Shown: piece by piece, positions 1 to 12,927 of the stretch
Numbering within the stretch: the stretch's first letter is position 1
Layout of the letters: the number at the start of each line of letters is the position of its first letter
NCBI GenBank assembly: GCA_022496805.1
Contig: CM040100.1
Span: 14,475,009 to 14,539,008, forward strand
Direction of reading: 5' to 3'
Source: Pohlia nutans
Taxonomy: Eukaryota; Streptophyta; Bryopsida; Bryales; Mniaceae
Length of the DNA stretch: 64,000 bases
Position numbers and translations under genes: made by a program
Notes under the pieces: model-generated
Told to the model about the DNA's origin: nothing
The model's input: the letters and a program-made list of their open reading frames with translations, nothing else
Database searches by the model: none

Positions 1-523
1 CCACAATCTCCAGATTTCTTTAAAATGGTAACATATTTGCAGGGACTGGAACATTTCTACCGGTGCAAATTGGTGTTTGGCTAGTCATTGCAAATTAAGA
101 AACATGTGAAGAATGCTCATGTTGCACAATCCATGGACACGACCACTGATTCATATTTTTGGTGCCTATCAACTTACTATAGTTTAGATTTTATTTCATT
201 TAAGTTGTACGCTATATGCTGATTTATTAAAATTCTCATACTCAACTAATACAAATTTGTGTATGACGTGTACACATTGTGTAGAATACACTGAACAAGC
301 AAGGTCCCAAGAAGATTGGAATCTGCCAGTGCAACAATACCAGCTAACAGGAAAACTCAACACAGCCAAAGAATGACATAAAACTAGAATATGATAAATT
401 TGGGATTTGCTACCGAATCACTAGTTCTTTTTAACAAAACCACCTCGCACTAGACATTGCGAATTGCAAATCTGCATCCATTTGATAGATATTATGGACC
501 TAATTTAACATCTAGGATGACTT
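1..523. other. Left-edge intergenic sequence
   Basis: AT-rich DNA with no convincing gene or repeat boundary. Confidence 0.4.
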
Positions 524-527
524 TTAA

Positions 528-1328
528 CCCTTTAGTGCCTAGCAAACCACATTATGGTCACTACAACGTCCGAAATGCAAATAGCAGAGAATCCGTGAAG
601 AATTGGAACTTCAGTTTTGAAATTCAGATTTGCGCACATACATTACGCACCTTCCAAAAAAAGAAATTTTCAATTTGGAATTGTACAACTATCAAAATAC
701 CTATCAACAGAACGCAAAAATACTGCAAATACTTGAAAATACAGTAAATACTTACAAATACAACATATGTATTGTGTAGTATTTCTTGTGATTGGAAGTT
801 TGTTATCTTGTTTTATTTTTTTGGATTGTGTTCTCTTCTTCATCTTCCAATAGTGTGTAATCCGATCTTGACTAATGAACCCACTCCTGTCAATTTTCAA
901 CGTATAAAATTTTGTCCTAAACCGTACATGGACAAGTCACTTTCACTTATAAATCTCACAATAATTATGTGTGAGTCTATTTTTGATATGAAAGATTGCA
1001 ACGGAAAGGTGTTGACATAGGGCATAGCTGAACTTCTTTGCTTTTATTTTTGAAAATTTACCTCAAATTCTATTTAACTTTGAAGTCACACACCCCCCAA
1101 AATCTCGTTTTTGAGCGTGCATTATACAGTTCAAATACATACTATAATCTTCCGATCTCACCATCGGATGATTCTCAAATTTTAATAAAATGTGTGCTCT
1201 TGAGTTGAGAATAGAATTGTACGGTTACTTTCTAATTTAACCCATTCTATTTTTGGTAGTCTCAACCACAGTGGAAAAACCCACTGAAATCCAGAGCTGT
1301 CTGCTACAGTACCCTAGGCACTAAAGGG
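528..1328. mobile_element. TTAA-flanked CCC/GGG element, 801 bp (piggyBac-like MITE)
   Basis: TTAA at 524-527 and 1329-1332 flanks termini that match as inverted repeats over 15 bases (CCCTTTAGTGCCTAG). A palindrome ACCA-N5-TGGT lies at 546-558, inside the 15-base window that begins 17 nt from the left tip. No transposase frame is visible. The element sits about 340 bp beyond the pump gene's stop. Confidence 0.75.
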
Positions 1329-1332
1329 TTAA

Positions 1333-1668
1333 GGAATAATTTGTTCCAGAAGGAAAATGACCAGCAAGTGACGAAGGCAGCATCATCTAACTAAACAAGA
1401 GATGTTCTTGAAGGGAATCTCTGTTACCCTGAGGTAACTACCTCCATTGCTGACGAATGTTATGTTGAATTCCATTTACACCACAAGCTAGAATACTCTG
1501 TGAAGTGATATACAGTTGCACTGAAATATATCTAATTGACTTCTTGTCCAGTTTACAGCAATTGAATTTTACGAAACATTGTTACAGAGTTCACCATCAG
1601 TTGTTCAAGTTTGTCAGCAACAGCCATAGTTCAAGCTCTAGCATTAACTCAAACTTGTCTGGCAATTG
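1333..1668 (-). other. Probable 3' UTR and downstream flank of the pump gene
   Basis: AT-rich sequence between the TTAA element and the pump's coding tail. I see no separate gene. Confidence 0.4.
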
Positions 1669-1871
1669 TTACACGCAAGATTTACAACTTGATGGATCGG
1701 CACAGCAGGAGGCGGTTGAGGTTGATACCGCTTTTGATATGTCCTCATTAGCTGCAGAGGAATCCGTAACGGTCCAATTTCCACGTAAAGTTTCTGCATC
1801 AAACTCAGATGACTTGCAGCAATCACCTGCACAACAACCATCTGCACTTGAATCTGAATCCTTGCACAATG
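1669..1871 (-). pseudogene. HMA: Orphaned C-terminal extension of the HMA pump
   Basis: This is the reading frame left beyond the premature stop. It continues the same Cys-pair style (GCCAGDCCK, SCCADPSSCKSCV) and stops at 1669-1671. It is probably the ancestral end of the pump, cut off by the 98-bp duplication. If the frameshift is an assembly error, this segment belongs to the protein and the gene ends at 1669. Confidence 0.6.
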
Positions 1872-2033
1872 CTATTGCAATTGTGGGAGTCTTCTTGTTT
1901 GGAGGCGCCTTGCAGCTGCCGTTTGAACAACATCCAGTGACTGCCTTGAATCGGAATCTTTGCACATTTCTGTAGCAGGTGTAGGAGTCTTCTTGTTTGG
2001 AGGCGCCTTGCAGCTTCCGTTGGAACAACATCC
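1847..2033 (-). repeat. 98-bp out-of-frame tandem duplication in the pump's Cys-rich tail
   Basis: Bases 1847-1935 and 1945-2033 are near-copies offset by 98 bp. Read on the minus strand, the upstream copy encodes GCCSNGSCKAPPNKKTP in the pump's frame. The next copy encodes the same peptide in a different frame, because 98 is not a multiple of three. The main frame therefore ends at 1872. The other frame stays open to a stop at 1669-1671 and encodes more Cys pairs (GCCAGDCCK, SCCADPSSCKSC). Either an in-frame 99-bp duplication lost one base or the duplication itself was 98 bp. A one-base assembly error would look the same. Confidence 0.85.
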
Positions 2034-5000
2034 AGAAGTTGGCTCCTTGACACTGCTGGAATGGTCCGGATTAATAATAGTCTCTGTCCTATTCAAGAGA
2101 ATATCCTTGCAGTCTTCATGACAGTGCTCCTGTGGAGTTGAATTCGTCTTTGCGCAGCATCCCGTAAAAGCCGAGGACAACGGACCACAGGCTTTCGGTG
2201 GCTTGCAACTGCCTTCGGAACAGCAGTCAGAGCCATCCTTGAGAATCGTATCATCAAGAAGACGTGACGCAAGATCATTGCAACTTTCCTTTGCACAACA
2301 CCGGGCACCTGTCTCTGCAGTCCGCGACTTGTGCATAAGCTCTACCTTCTGAGCTAATTTTTCTTCCGGCAAACAGCACTTTTTAGAGGATCCACAACCT
2401 GGACGCTTAGGCTGGACAATTGGGGCTGCTGGAACATCACTACAACAATGACTCTCGCAGAGATCAAGACTCTTTGTTACACCCTTGGTCTTATCAAAGC
2501 CCCCAATATTGTTTCCATGCCTGTGCCCTTTCCCTCTAGAAGTAAGCACCTTCGTCTCACACCGGGCACTGGAACAACACGGAGGTTGGTCTTCCTTGTC
2601 TGCGCAACACAGGGCATCCTCCTCACACTTCTCTTTCTTGTCGTGGTGGTGATGATGATGACGGTGTTTAGGTAACCATGGAATCCGCACTCGGAATCCG
2701 TTGTGGTGGTGATGATGATGATGGTGATGGTGTTTATGTGCAGCTCCAGAAGCCTGCACGATAGTGCTTGTTTCGGAGCATTCGATGTCCACCTCATCAT
2801 TCTCACAGCAATTGCTATTACAGTTCTTTAACTCCATGTCTAACTTTTGTGAGATGCACTGACCTGCAACATTGAAGAAAATAATTCAGACAAGTACAGG
2901 ACTCAATACTACAGAATTAATGCCCCTTTACCACAAAGCAAGGTTCACAGCAGCACTTTTAAGTGATATATTAGCCTGTTCAGTGAACTGGAACTGAACA
3001 CATCGGGTGTCCATACCACCAATGTGTCGGTCTATTACCCGCACTTATCCAAACGAGATCTCAGACTACTCCATTGCACGGAAATTAAGAAAATATAAGG
3101 TACCAACGGAAGGGAAACTAGGTGTGTCCAGCATTCCATGCAGCAGCAAACATAAATGATAGAGTACAGTCTTGCAACAATCTTAGTCTCAACTGTCAAT
3201 AAAACAGAGGAATATGTTACTGTGAAGAAATTGAAGATATTACCATGCCCATGATGCTGCTTGGTCTTCTTCAAGATACGCATGCTGTTGAAGATAACTG
3301 CCAGACAAGTTCCAACGTCTGCCACTACCGCCGCCCACAAAGAAGCATACCCACCTGCTGCGAGACCAATTATGAGCAATTTCGTGACAAAACTAAACGT
3401 GACATTCTGCCCAATTTTCCATCGACAATCTAGTCCTAATCGCATTGCCGCTGCTAGCTTGCGAAGATCATTTGTCATTAAAGCAACGTCAGCTGTTTCC
3501 ATGGCAATAGCTGAGCCAGCCACTCCCATTGCAATTCCCAAATCTGCAGCCGCCAATGCAGGTGCATCATTGATGCCATCTCCCACCATTGCAGTAATAC
3601 CATGATCTTTAAGTTCTTGAACTATCCGAACCTTGTCCTCGGGTAGCAATTCTGCATATACATCGATTTCACCTATCTGAAGTGACAGGTGCCACAAAAA
3701 TCAAACATAAGATTCTTGTAAGAAAGATTCCCTCAATGGATGAAATAGCCGGTGTAAAACAAGAAAGAAATTATGAGGCCTACCCTAGAGTAGGAATTTT
3801 CTTCATAACTCAAAGGTAAGACATTCAAACAGAATGACATGGTCAGGACTTGGACAAAAGTAGCGGATGGAATATGTTCCTACTTCACGTGAAACAGTAT
3901 CCACCACTACCAGCACCTACTTTCCGTTACTACTTGCATGAAGATTGTTCCCTACCTTGTCGTGTACATGGCCGGCAGCTGCACTGCTGTCACCAGTGAG
4001 CATTGCAACCCGAATCCCAAGATTCTGTCATGAAATACACAATTACCAGCAATAGCATCTTAGATCGTCCTTGGAAAAAAAATGAATAACAAGAAACTTT
4101 TAAACCTTTGCATCATCAATATCACAAGTGTTACTTAGATGTATACACTGAGATGTATTTTCGATCTTCTATCTAGATCCTTCTCGGATCTTCTATCTAC
4201 GCAAGTAGATATCAGAACTTATTTGAATCCATATACAATGAAAAGTGGAAGATAAAATATGATGATTCTGGTAAGAAAGGAAGACATATGCATACTGGCA
4301 GACAGATAATAGGTTTCCTCATCCCTATACGGGCTGATTTTAAACAGAACTGTACAGATAATCAGACGTAGCTAAGCCAACTTCACAAGTCTTCTTGACT
4401 AGAAAACTCACTACGGTAAGATAGATAACTTCGATGACTTCATGAACTTCTTATTAACTAGTGAAGAATAACGCACAGCCAATCCGAAGCTTGTTGCTGT
4501 ACTTATTAAGTATTCATTGGTTGACCTATTGTTTTAGCAAGTGATAATCCACTAGGTTGAAAAGGTACCTTCAACTCTCTGACCGCTTCGGCTGCTTCTG
4601 GTCGTAGCTGGTCGCCAACAGCGAAAATCCCAATGGCAATTCCATCGAGACCTATCCAACCAACCGTTGCTCCAGTGCTGCTCCAGTTTGCTAGTGCCTC
4701 TACAGCGGCAGCTGTGGAATATCAGCAACCAATTCAGTAAAGGGAATCATTATAGCACTGATAAAACACAGAGGTACCGAGTGAAAGAACCAACTACACC
4801 CAATCTGTAGTAAAAAAAAATTAAATTAAAAGGAGCATGCTCATATAATCATCAAACGGTGAATATAGTCAAATCACGTGCTTCAATCTTCAACCAGGTG
4901 CAATTCAGAAGGACCTAGTGCACGAAACAAATAAACGGATGCATTTAGCTAGGTCTACATGGTCTACAGAAATGCACGATAGAGTGAAGAGCCTCAAATA

Positions 5001-8000
5001 TATACACATATTCCCTTGTAGTCACCCTCTTAAGGTAGAGTGAAGTCATGATTACTCCTGTATACACTACACATCTTCACAAAGACAGCATTCACCTATG
5101 ATAAGCACAATGAGCTATCCTGCATGGTATATCATTGGCGTTAGATCACCATGATCAGAATACCTGTATCCCACCCAAGTCGAGCAGCCATGCGTGCATT
5201 TCCAATCTGAACAGTATGGCCATCAACTACAGCTGAAACTCCCTCTCCAGCAATCACCTCAAAATCATTAACATCTTCTGATGGCTCCACCCCGTTAATA
5301 CGTGCATAGCTTACAAGGGCCGATGCCAATGGATGACTCGCTTTGTTCTCAACACTCGTTACCCTGTGGGGGTAAAACAAGGCAGAAAAGGATTTTCAAA
5401 ACGGGCATCTGAGAAACATGATTGAATATTCGAAGAGAGATTTCCACTCTTGAGAAGTCATAATGCTCAGATTTATGCAACATGCAACAGCCAAATCTGA
5501 TATCAAAAGCCTGTGAAAAAAATTCCTTCACGTGAAATTAGCCCAAGGATAAGTCGAGTAACAGACAAATCGTACCAGTACAAAACCTGTTGCTTCGTGG
5601 AGATACCATCAATAGAAAGCAAGTCGGACACACAAAACAGGCCTTCAGATAAAGTGCCGGTCTTGTCGAGGGCCACAACCTTCAGTCTTCCAAGTATCTC
5701 CAAATAGGTGCCACCTTTCACAAGTAACCCCAAACGCGCAGCCTGGGCAATTCCACATGTGACAACCACAGGGGTAGATATAACCAAGGCGCATGGGCAT
5801 GCCACTACAAGAAGAACGAGAGCAAGATAAACCCAATGCTTAGGGTTGTGTACTCCAGTCGCCCAGGGAACAACTCCGATGATAATAGCTGCAATAACGA
5901 CAGCTACAAGGACAAAGCACACAAAGTGTCATTGCTACTCAATAAGCCAAAAATTACATTACAATGATGATGAGTTTGCAAAAGAGATGGCAAATTAGCC
6001 TAATCACGTAACAAAACATGGGAGAGAAGCTGAGTGTTACCAACTCCACTGTATCCCGTACAAAAAAGACAAGCATTATCATTGACTTTCACAATCGAAC
6101 AATCTGGAAGGAACAATACCAGGCGTATAATATTTTGCTATTTTCTCAACCAGCATTTCAGTCTTGGAGCGCTGATTCTGTGCTTCTTCGACCAGTCTCA
6201 CCATTCTCGCCACAGCAGAGTCAACTGACAGAGCTGTAGTTTTCATCGTCACATACCCTGCAACGATCGAATGGCTTTTGATCAGACTGACATTTTTGAC
6301 TACCACTGAACATGCACTGTAATCACACAATCAAAAGAATCGTATAAACGTCTCTTTGATAGCACATACCTGATACGTTGATTGTTCCAGCCCATACTGT
6401 GGCTCCCAGCTCTTTCTCCACTGGAATTGACTCACCAGTCAAGCTACTTTCATCTACGAAACCTCGGCCTGATACAACTTCTCCGTCTATTGGAATTGTA
6501 TCTCCTGTCTTTACTGAAAGTAATGTGCCCACCTTCACTTCCTCTACTCGCACTCGCATTCCACTGTCGAAAAGTGTGGCACTCTGTGGTGCACGATCGA
6601 CTACAGCTGCTATCGCAGAACGAGCCTGCATGATAAGGTTTCAATAAAGCGTTTGCTGAGGTTCAATAAGAGGAAGTACTCGGAGCATACAATAAACGAT
6701 TAGCATTACGACGTACTAATCAAGAGCTTTGTGACAACATACTCAGCAATACAAGGAAAGAAGATATACCAACCCAAAATTGGACCTCTGAGCACCACAA
6801 GAACATCAGTATTATTTACTGTAGCCTGTGGCTGCCAAAAGCATGATACAGACTTAAATTCAGCGTAATATAAATCATCGGGGGATGTCATCAGTTCTGT
6901 GACCAAAAAATGAGTGGATCCTCTCACCTTGTCAGTGGATCTTGATTCTAACCACTCTGCGAATGAAAACAGAAAGACAATGGTGCCAGCTTCCACGTAA
7001 TCTCCCAGTGCAATGGCCCCACTCACTGCACACCACGAAACATCACTTGGTTCACCAGGGCACTCTTGACTAACAACTCCAGATACCGTATAACTTACAG
7101 CTGATTACATAACAGAATAGCACACACTTTAAAATCAATTGCACATGAGCACATAGAGAAAGAACAACAGCTTCCAACATAAGAAAACCAACATGTGGTG
7201 CTAGCTCTTCCCAATTTTAAAAACTGAACAACGATATACTAACCCCAGCAGAATGAGCCATGTGATCCGCAAGAATCTGATTTGACACCATAATATGCTC
7301 GCAAAAACTCACCAGCAATAAGCATGAGTATGTTGATATCGAGAACAAACTTTCTTAGCGCAGCAATTGCTTTCAAGATTAACGGTGGCACTCCAACAGC
7401 AACAGCCCCGACAGCTACCCACTTCAATGGTTCGTAAATGTAATGGAAAAAGGCAATCACTACCAGAATACCAGAACCGAGGCACCAAGGACTTGGCCAG
7501 CTGCGACCAGCTTTCAACTCTCCACGTTGATGTATACTGGCGTCCAAATGTGCTCCATTCAAAACTTTCACTGCATAAACAGAACAAAATATCAAGAACA
7601 ATTACTACATGCAATGAGCTTGGAACATGCAAAGAAATTCAAGAAACAACTGAATCCCGGAAATTGTGAAGAAAACCGCGGGTCATGTGAGCTGTAGTAG
7701 AAGGCATAGGGTTGGAATTAGCACCTAGTTGAACGTCAGTGACCAATAATTGATCGTGCGAAACGAGCACAGTCTTAGCTGTCACGTTTACGAAAACGTC
7801 CTCAACACCGGGTAGAGGGTCCAACAGCTTCTTGATCAACGGAACTTCACTAGGACAGCATATTCCCATAACATCAAGCGTCGTCTTACACAACACAGGA
7901 ACATAATTCGCAGGAATATCCACCTTCATCATCCCTCCCTGAACTACATTTCGCCCCACACTTGCGCTAGGCATGATCGTACAATCATCCAGTTGTGCTT

Positions 8001-9245
8001 GCACGATTTGAAAACTATCGCCCTTACGGACACCTGAATCTTCATCAAACTGTGGAAGGCTTGCGTAACCCTTCTGTTTAGGGCTCTCATAGCTGAAAAG
8101 GTCCACAAGCTTTGGCCGAAGGTTTAACTTTGCTAAAGTTTTACCCCTATTGATTAATCGACCATGCTCGATACAGCTTGAAAGTCCATTTTGCACCTGT
8201 GGATGACTCAGCAAGAAAGAACCGTCGTTGAGAGGTACAAGCCAATCGAAATGATCTCCGTGAGATATCTGAGAGTGTCCACAGCCTTCTCCATGTTTAT
8301 GGTCTATGTCTACCAGTGGTAACATGGTCTGACATAACCCTGACAGCTCGCGGAGTACAGGTAGTGCACAACCGGACTCTTCCATACACTGCATATACAA
8401 CTTGTCAGGGATTAGCACTCGACATATTTGATACCTACAACAGATATAAACATGTCTGCTGATGAGGATTCCAGTGGGTGCTTCTTTCTGTTCTCCAGGA
8501 TAAGACAAGATGGCATCGTTCTCAGTGGTTGGGAAAAAGTATTCATTTCAGAAACATTAAGCATCAGAAGCGGCAAGGATGACTAAGAACGTAAAACATT
8601 TTCTTTTCCGACGACACAGTACAGATATTTTCTCAGTCCTTGTAAAGCCAAGATGTATTAGACATGTTAGCCATGTTAGACATGTCAGACATGTTAGCCA
8701 TGTTAGACATGTCAGACATGTTAGCCAAGACGTGTTGAGACGTGTTAGCCAAGACGTATTTAAAAATCCCAGAAATCCAATGAAATAAAGAAAAGAGAGA
8801 ACCAACAATGGTCAAAACTATGCTTCTGCTTTGAAGTGAACCGCGTACAGGTGAATATACATACATGAGGCAATGTATTATGAGAAAGAAAATATGACAC
8901 TATTGAGACAAATTGAGTACCTCCTACACTGTTTTAGTATCACGAAAGGCTTAAAAACTCTGAGTGGATGGTTATGAACATGTCAAAATAGTTCATCGGT
9001 GCAATACAGGACTTGATAAAAGCATAATATCAGGCAGAATAAGGAACCTGTTCCAACAGAATGTCCTCAATAATATCGCCATGGTGCACATGCGCGTGTA
9101 CGTGCCCTGACTCCTGAAGGCAGCACATATCATTTGTACCATCCTTTGGCCTGTGGTCTGTAAAACATAGGTCCTCGTTTTCGGTGGAGGCTGCGTATTC
9201 TTGTGGTAAGGATACGTATGCAAGCCGTCCACTCTCAAGCAGCAT
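1872..9245 (-). CDS. HMA: HMA2/HMA4-type heavy-metal P1B-ATPase (Zn2+/Cd2+ efflux pump)
   Basis: Membrane pump predicted to export Zn2+/Cd2+ using ATP. Coding exons in gene order, with matching GT-AG phases: 9245-9048, 8388-7725, 7570-7313, 7025-6928, 6625-6370, 6257-6120, 5903-5576, 5363-5164, 4711-4569, 4024-3956, 3676-3244, 2863-1872; about 1258 aa. Seen: a His-rich N-terminal extension with HVHAHVHHGD and CGHSQISHGDHFDWL (residues 50-110); an HMA domain with GICCPSE near 240; TGES in the actuator; the CPC membrane motif near 571; DKTGT near 615; SHP in the N-domain; GDGINDAP near 814; then a tail of some 330 residues with two His runs and many CC pairs. GICC plus a Cys/His tail is typical of the plant Zn/Cd clade, which is usually about 950-1200 aa. 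The start is the first Met of the first recognised exon; its donor (GTTCCT) is weak, so MEESGC at residue 68 is an alternative start. The tail is broken by an out-of-frame duplication (next entry). Confidence 0.9.
8656..8757. repeat. Minisatellite in pump intron 1
   Basis: Units of about 27 bp built from AGACATGTTAGCCATGTT repeat about two and a half times, then decay into a related GACGTGTTAGCCAA variant. The array lies between coding exons 1 and 2. Open frames across it are repeat artefacts. Confidence 0.85.
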
Positions 9246-12200
9246 AAAATGCTGGCCCTCGCTGTGCTTCTGCTATGCAACCACAAAAGAATTCAGTAAA
9301 AGCCTCAAAGCGAACTCTTAATATGCAGCCATTCAACTCTGAATCATACTCAAACTTGACAAAACCCTTTCAGTATCTTTCAACACCACAGCAACCCTAA
9401 ATCAGCAGCCGGAACCTTCCATTCTCACGAAAATAATGAACAAACTCTTCCACGTAAAGCACTTTAAGAAAATTTTCAATACGATTCATGTGGCTTAATA
9501 ATGCAGCATTAGGATTTGGGATTTCTCGGGGGGGATTTTTCGTAATCCAGGTCTCGGAGAAATGTTTTCATAATCAAATTTTCTTAAAGTACTTTACGCA
9601 GAGCAATTCATTTCTTCCTCGGGCTCTCTGGGGTAAAACACCTCGGGCAAGCCCTCGAAGAAATGGATTGCCCTAGACATAAGTAAACCCCTTCATTTGC
9701 TATAAAAGGATATGTAATGTAACAAAAGAATGAAAATGAAAATGAGCTATATCTAGAAACTACACGAGCAATTGAAAAGCAAAGGGATAATGAACGGAAC
9801 AGATGGAAGAAAGACGAATTTCCTCCTGAAACAACTTCGAATGTAACCAGAAGCAGTGTAAAATATATACATATCATAGTAATTTAGGAAAGACGACACC
9901 AACTTCCAGTCAACTGTAACTGGTCATGAAACAATTTAACACACATGAGCAGTGGCAATCTCGTGAGCACCAGTGTTGGAAAACGGAATGAAACGGAACG
10001 TTCTTGTTCTCCGATGTCTAGTTTAGTAATAATTTGAACATTCTTCTAACGTTATTCAATATGTGTAAGTGTACTTATAACTTAAGAAAAGAGTCTATCC
10101 AAACAGAATAGAAAATGACGCAACCTAAGACAATTAGAAATGCAATTGAGAAAATTCGAGAACGAGAATATTCCTCTTCCGGTAACACTGATGAGCACCG
10201 ACTACAGACACTGGATTCTAGCGTCATCTTTATCAAGAAAGTAAAAAGAAACGATCACCGATCCAGTGACACTCATCATCCAACACAAAAAAGAGCCCCC
10301 AAGATTGCATTCTGAAAATCTTTCACAACAAGATACAAATTCTTGGATACTTGCCACGTCAAATTCTATGTTTTTGCAATCGCAAAACCAACACGCAAAT
10401 TTTAACGAAACATGAAAAACTACGCACCACACACGCAGACGACAGCGGAAGCTCCCCCGCACTGGCCAAAGCTTCCGACTCCATAACTCCACCCGTACGT
10501 ACGCTTCACCACAAGCACGTCAATTACTCCGCCGCACGACAGCACACATTCCAAACCGTTAGCAAACAATGATGGCGCCTTCCGGTTCTGGTAATCTATT
10601 GCAATGATCCCGATTTCATTGGATTCAGGCAGTTCCCTACCATCCTGGTCAATCTAGTCTGCATGATCCAGCCAAACAAAAAATTCTCAAACGGTATTCC
10701 TGTAGATCTCGTCTCCAGAAATGGAAACTTCTAGACCTAACAACATTAATTTTCCGACACAATGACCTCATTCCGAAGTGCATGAAGAGTAACCACATAG
10801 AATGAGAACATCCCCGAATCAAGCAAAACTTCAAGTAGCGAACTACAGCCAGCCAAACCCAAGGACGTACACCGTCCACCGAATAGTTTGAAAGACACGA
10901 AACCAATCAGTAATAATAAATTTGACAGACGTATCCCGAAGAAACGCAATCCCGCTCGATTTTAAGCACAATCAATACGAAAACATGACAGAACAACACT
11001 TTACCCTAACGTTCACATACAATTGAAAAAGGACGCTCTGAAATGTAATAAATACATCAAAACGAACGACGAAGGTAACAAGGAGTTCGATTATCCACCG
11101 TGCGACGATCGGCCAACACTCTAGCCCTGACGGAAGGACATGGCGATCAGTACATGTCTTTCCATGCCAAGCCCGATGTTGTCTTCATCGTACGATAACT
11201 ACTTCACCAAAACACGCGACAATCGTAAGGTCACTACAGCACGACAACCTTACCATTCCTTCACAACCACACCTACAGCTTGTTCATTAAAATTCCCAGC
11301 GACCTCCAATAAACGTTTCAACACAAAAGAAAACTTGTTTCCATGGAGAAAATTTCTTTTATGAATTCCTTCTTCACCTTTAGTTTCGCCGCTCTCACAC
11401 CGGTACAAAATTACCAATTTATGCAGCACGCCTGTTTGACTCTGTATCAATGAACGCAGACACAGAATTCAAACTCCGAATTGATATCACGCTCTCCGAG
11501 AAACAAACAGAAGGACCGCAGTACGTCCACGCTGAATTCCAAACCACGACAATTCAATTGAAGCCCTACATGTGCGCAAAAACGCCAGAACAAACCCTAA
11601 TAACCACCCAGTCACGCGAGCTCAGGAAATTCGATTGCGTCGGCCAAAACGATCGACACCAAATTCCTCGGAGCGGCGGGCAGGAGGGATCGATGCGGCG
11701 TTCAAGGGAGAAGGGGGAATTATCGAAGAAATTTACCTGCGAGAGCTTGGGAGTCCGGCGTTAATAGTGCGGGGGGCCTTGTTCCTCATTATGAAGTTCT
11801 GTTGTTGCTTGTTGTTGTAGTCATGGTGGCTTTATGCCTGGCTGGCTGGCTATGGAGGCGTCGCCGCTGCCGCCATGGCCATCAATGCATGCATGGAGCA
11901 ATGAGGGTTTGGCACTTTGGCTGGGCTTGGCTGTGCAATTGTTGCTACTAACCCGGTAAGGTACGAAAAACCTACTGACAAAACAGCGAAAGGAGCCATC
12001 ACGAGCAAGAAGCGTAACCTCGACAGTTGGATCTAGGAAAAAGAGAACCGGAGAGCAAGAACAAGACAAGGAAGGGGAAACAAATTGGTAAAGCCACTAA
12101 CAGAACCTGAATCTGGCGATCGCTCCGTGCGATCCCTAAAGACGAGGGCCGGGGCTGCGAGAGAAGAAAGAAGAAGAAAAGTAAAGCTAAAGAAGGAAAA

Positions 12201-12400
12201 GAACTAACCTGCGAGCTGAGCGGAGCCGGGCCGAGTACAGCAAAGCAGAGCAGATCGATGGTTGCCGGAGCAAAACGGCGGGCGGGCGAGCGAGAGGAGC
12301 ACAAAAGAGAACGAGGAGGGGTGCCAAGCCGCAAGCTTGCTGGTGGCAGCTCGGCAGCGACGAAGACGAAAGCCCAAACTCCAAGCTTGGCGAACGTTGG
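9246..12400 (-). promoter_or_regulatory. Probable leader, 5' UTR intron and promoter of the pump gene
   Basis: On the minus strand a good donor (CTCGCAG|GTAAAT) sits at 11737/11736. A fitting acceptor (TTGCATAG) lies about 30 bases before the proposed start at 9245. This suggests a leader exon in the GC-richer 11.7-12.4 kb stretch and a leader intron of about 2.5 kb. Candidate start codons in the leader exon do not join the pump frame, so it is drawn as non-coding. Between 9.6 and 11.7 kb I find no recognisable gene; the open frames there have no family features. Confidence 0.4.
9453..9598. repeat. Short foldback (inverted repeat)
   Basis: Arms 9453-9475 and 9576-9598 are inverted copies matching at 22 of 23 bases and starting CGTAAAG. 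They are separated by 100 bp that includes a run of seven G. It may be a small MITE remnant or a hairpin. I see no clear target duplication. Confidence 0.6.
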
Positions 12401-12454
12401 AAAATCCTAAGTTTTGACTACCAAAACGGACGGCCAGGATGAACTCCTATGGAC

Positions 12455-12733
12455 CAGTGTTTTTTTCTTAAGGCGATTTATCGCCAAATTGCACCAAATA
12501 TAATTGTTTCCCTACAAATAGTATGAAATTTAAAAGATTTTTTTGGATGAAAAAGCCAAATATTATATATTTTTCATAGAAACATTGGATGAAGTAGCCA
12601 ACATTTGAATGAAGTAGCTAAAATTTGGATGAAAATTAGATAATATATGGATGAATGTAGAAATATTTGGCTTCAACATTATACTTTATGGCGCTACCGA
12701 AGCATTGGCCCAAATATGAAAAAAAAAACCCTG
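12455..12733. mobile_element. hAT-like MITE, 279 bp with 8-bp target duplication
   Basis: The 8-bp direct repeat CTATGGAC flanks the element exactly (12447-12454 and 12734-12741). The termini are inverted: CAGTGTTTTTTT against CAGGGTTTTTTT. An 8-bp duplication plus CAG tips is the hAT signature. The inside is AT-rich, with loosely repeated GGATGAA-type motifs and no coding frame. Confidence 0.85.
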
Positions 12734-12846
12734 CTATGGACGGTCACGATGTCTATCGGGTAGACCAGGAAATGGGCAGAACGGGCAGACCGGGCAGGGT
12801 CCGAATGGGCGGGCATCCGAAAGAGATCCGGGGAGCTGGTTGAAAG

Positions 12847-12927
12847 AATCTTCCCCGGGGGTGCATGGTATCTTCCCCGTGGTAAAGGGAATCTTCCCCG
12901 GGATAAAGGGTATCTTCCCCGGGCCAT
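12847..12927. repeat. 21-bp minisatellite, four units
   Basis: The unit ATCTTCCCCGGGATAAAGGG and close variants recurs four times with a 21-bp period. Its GC content contrasts with the surroundings. Open frames on the minus strand across it are periodic artefacts. Confidence 0.8.
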
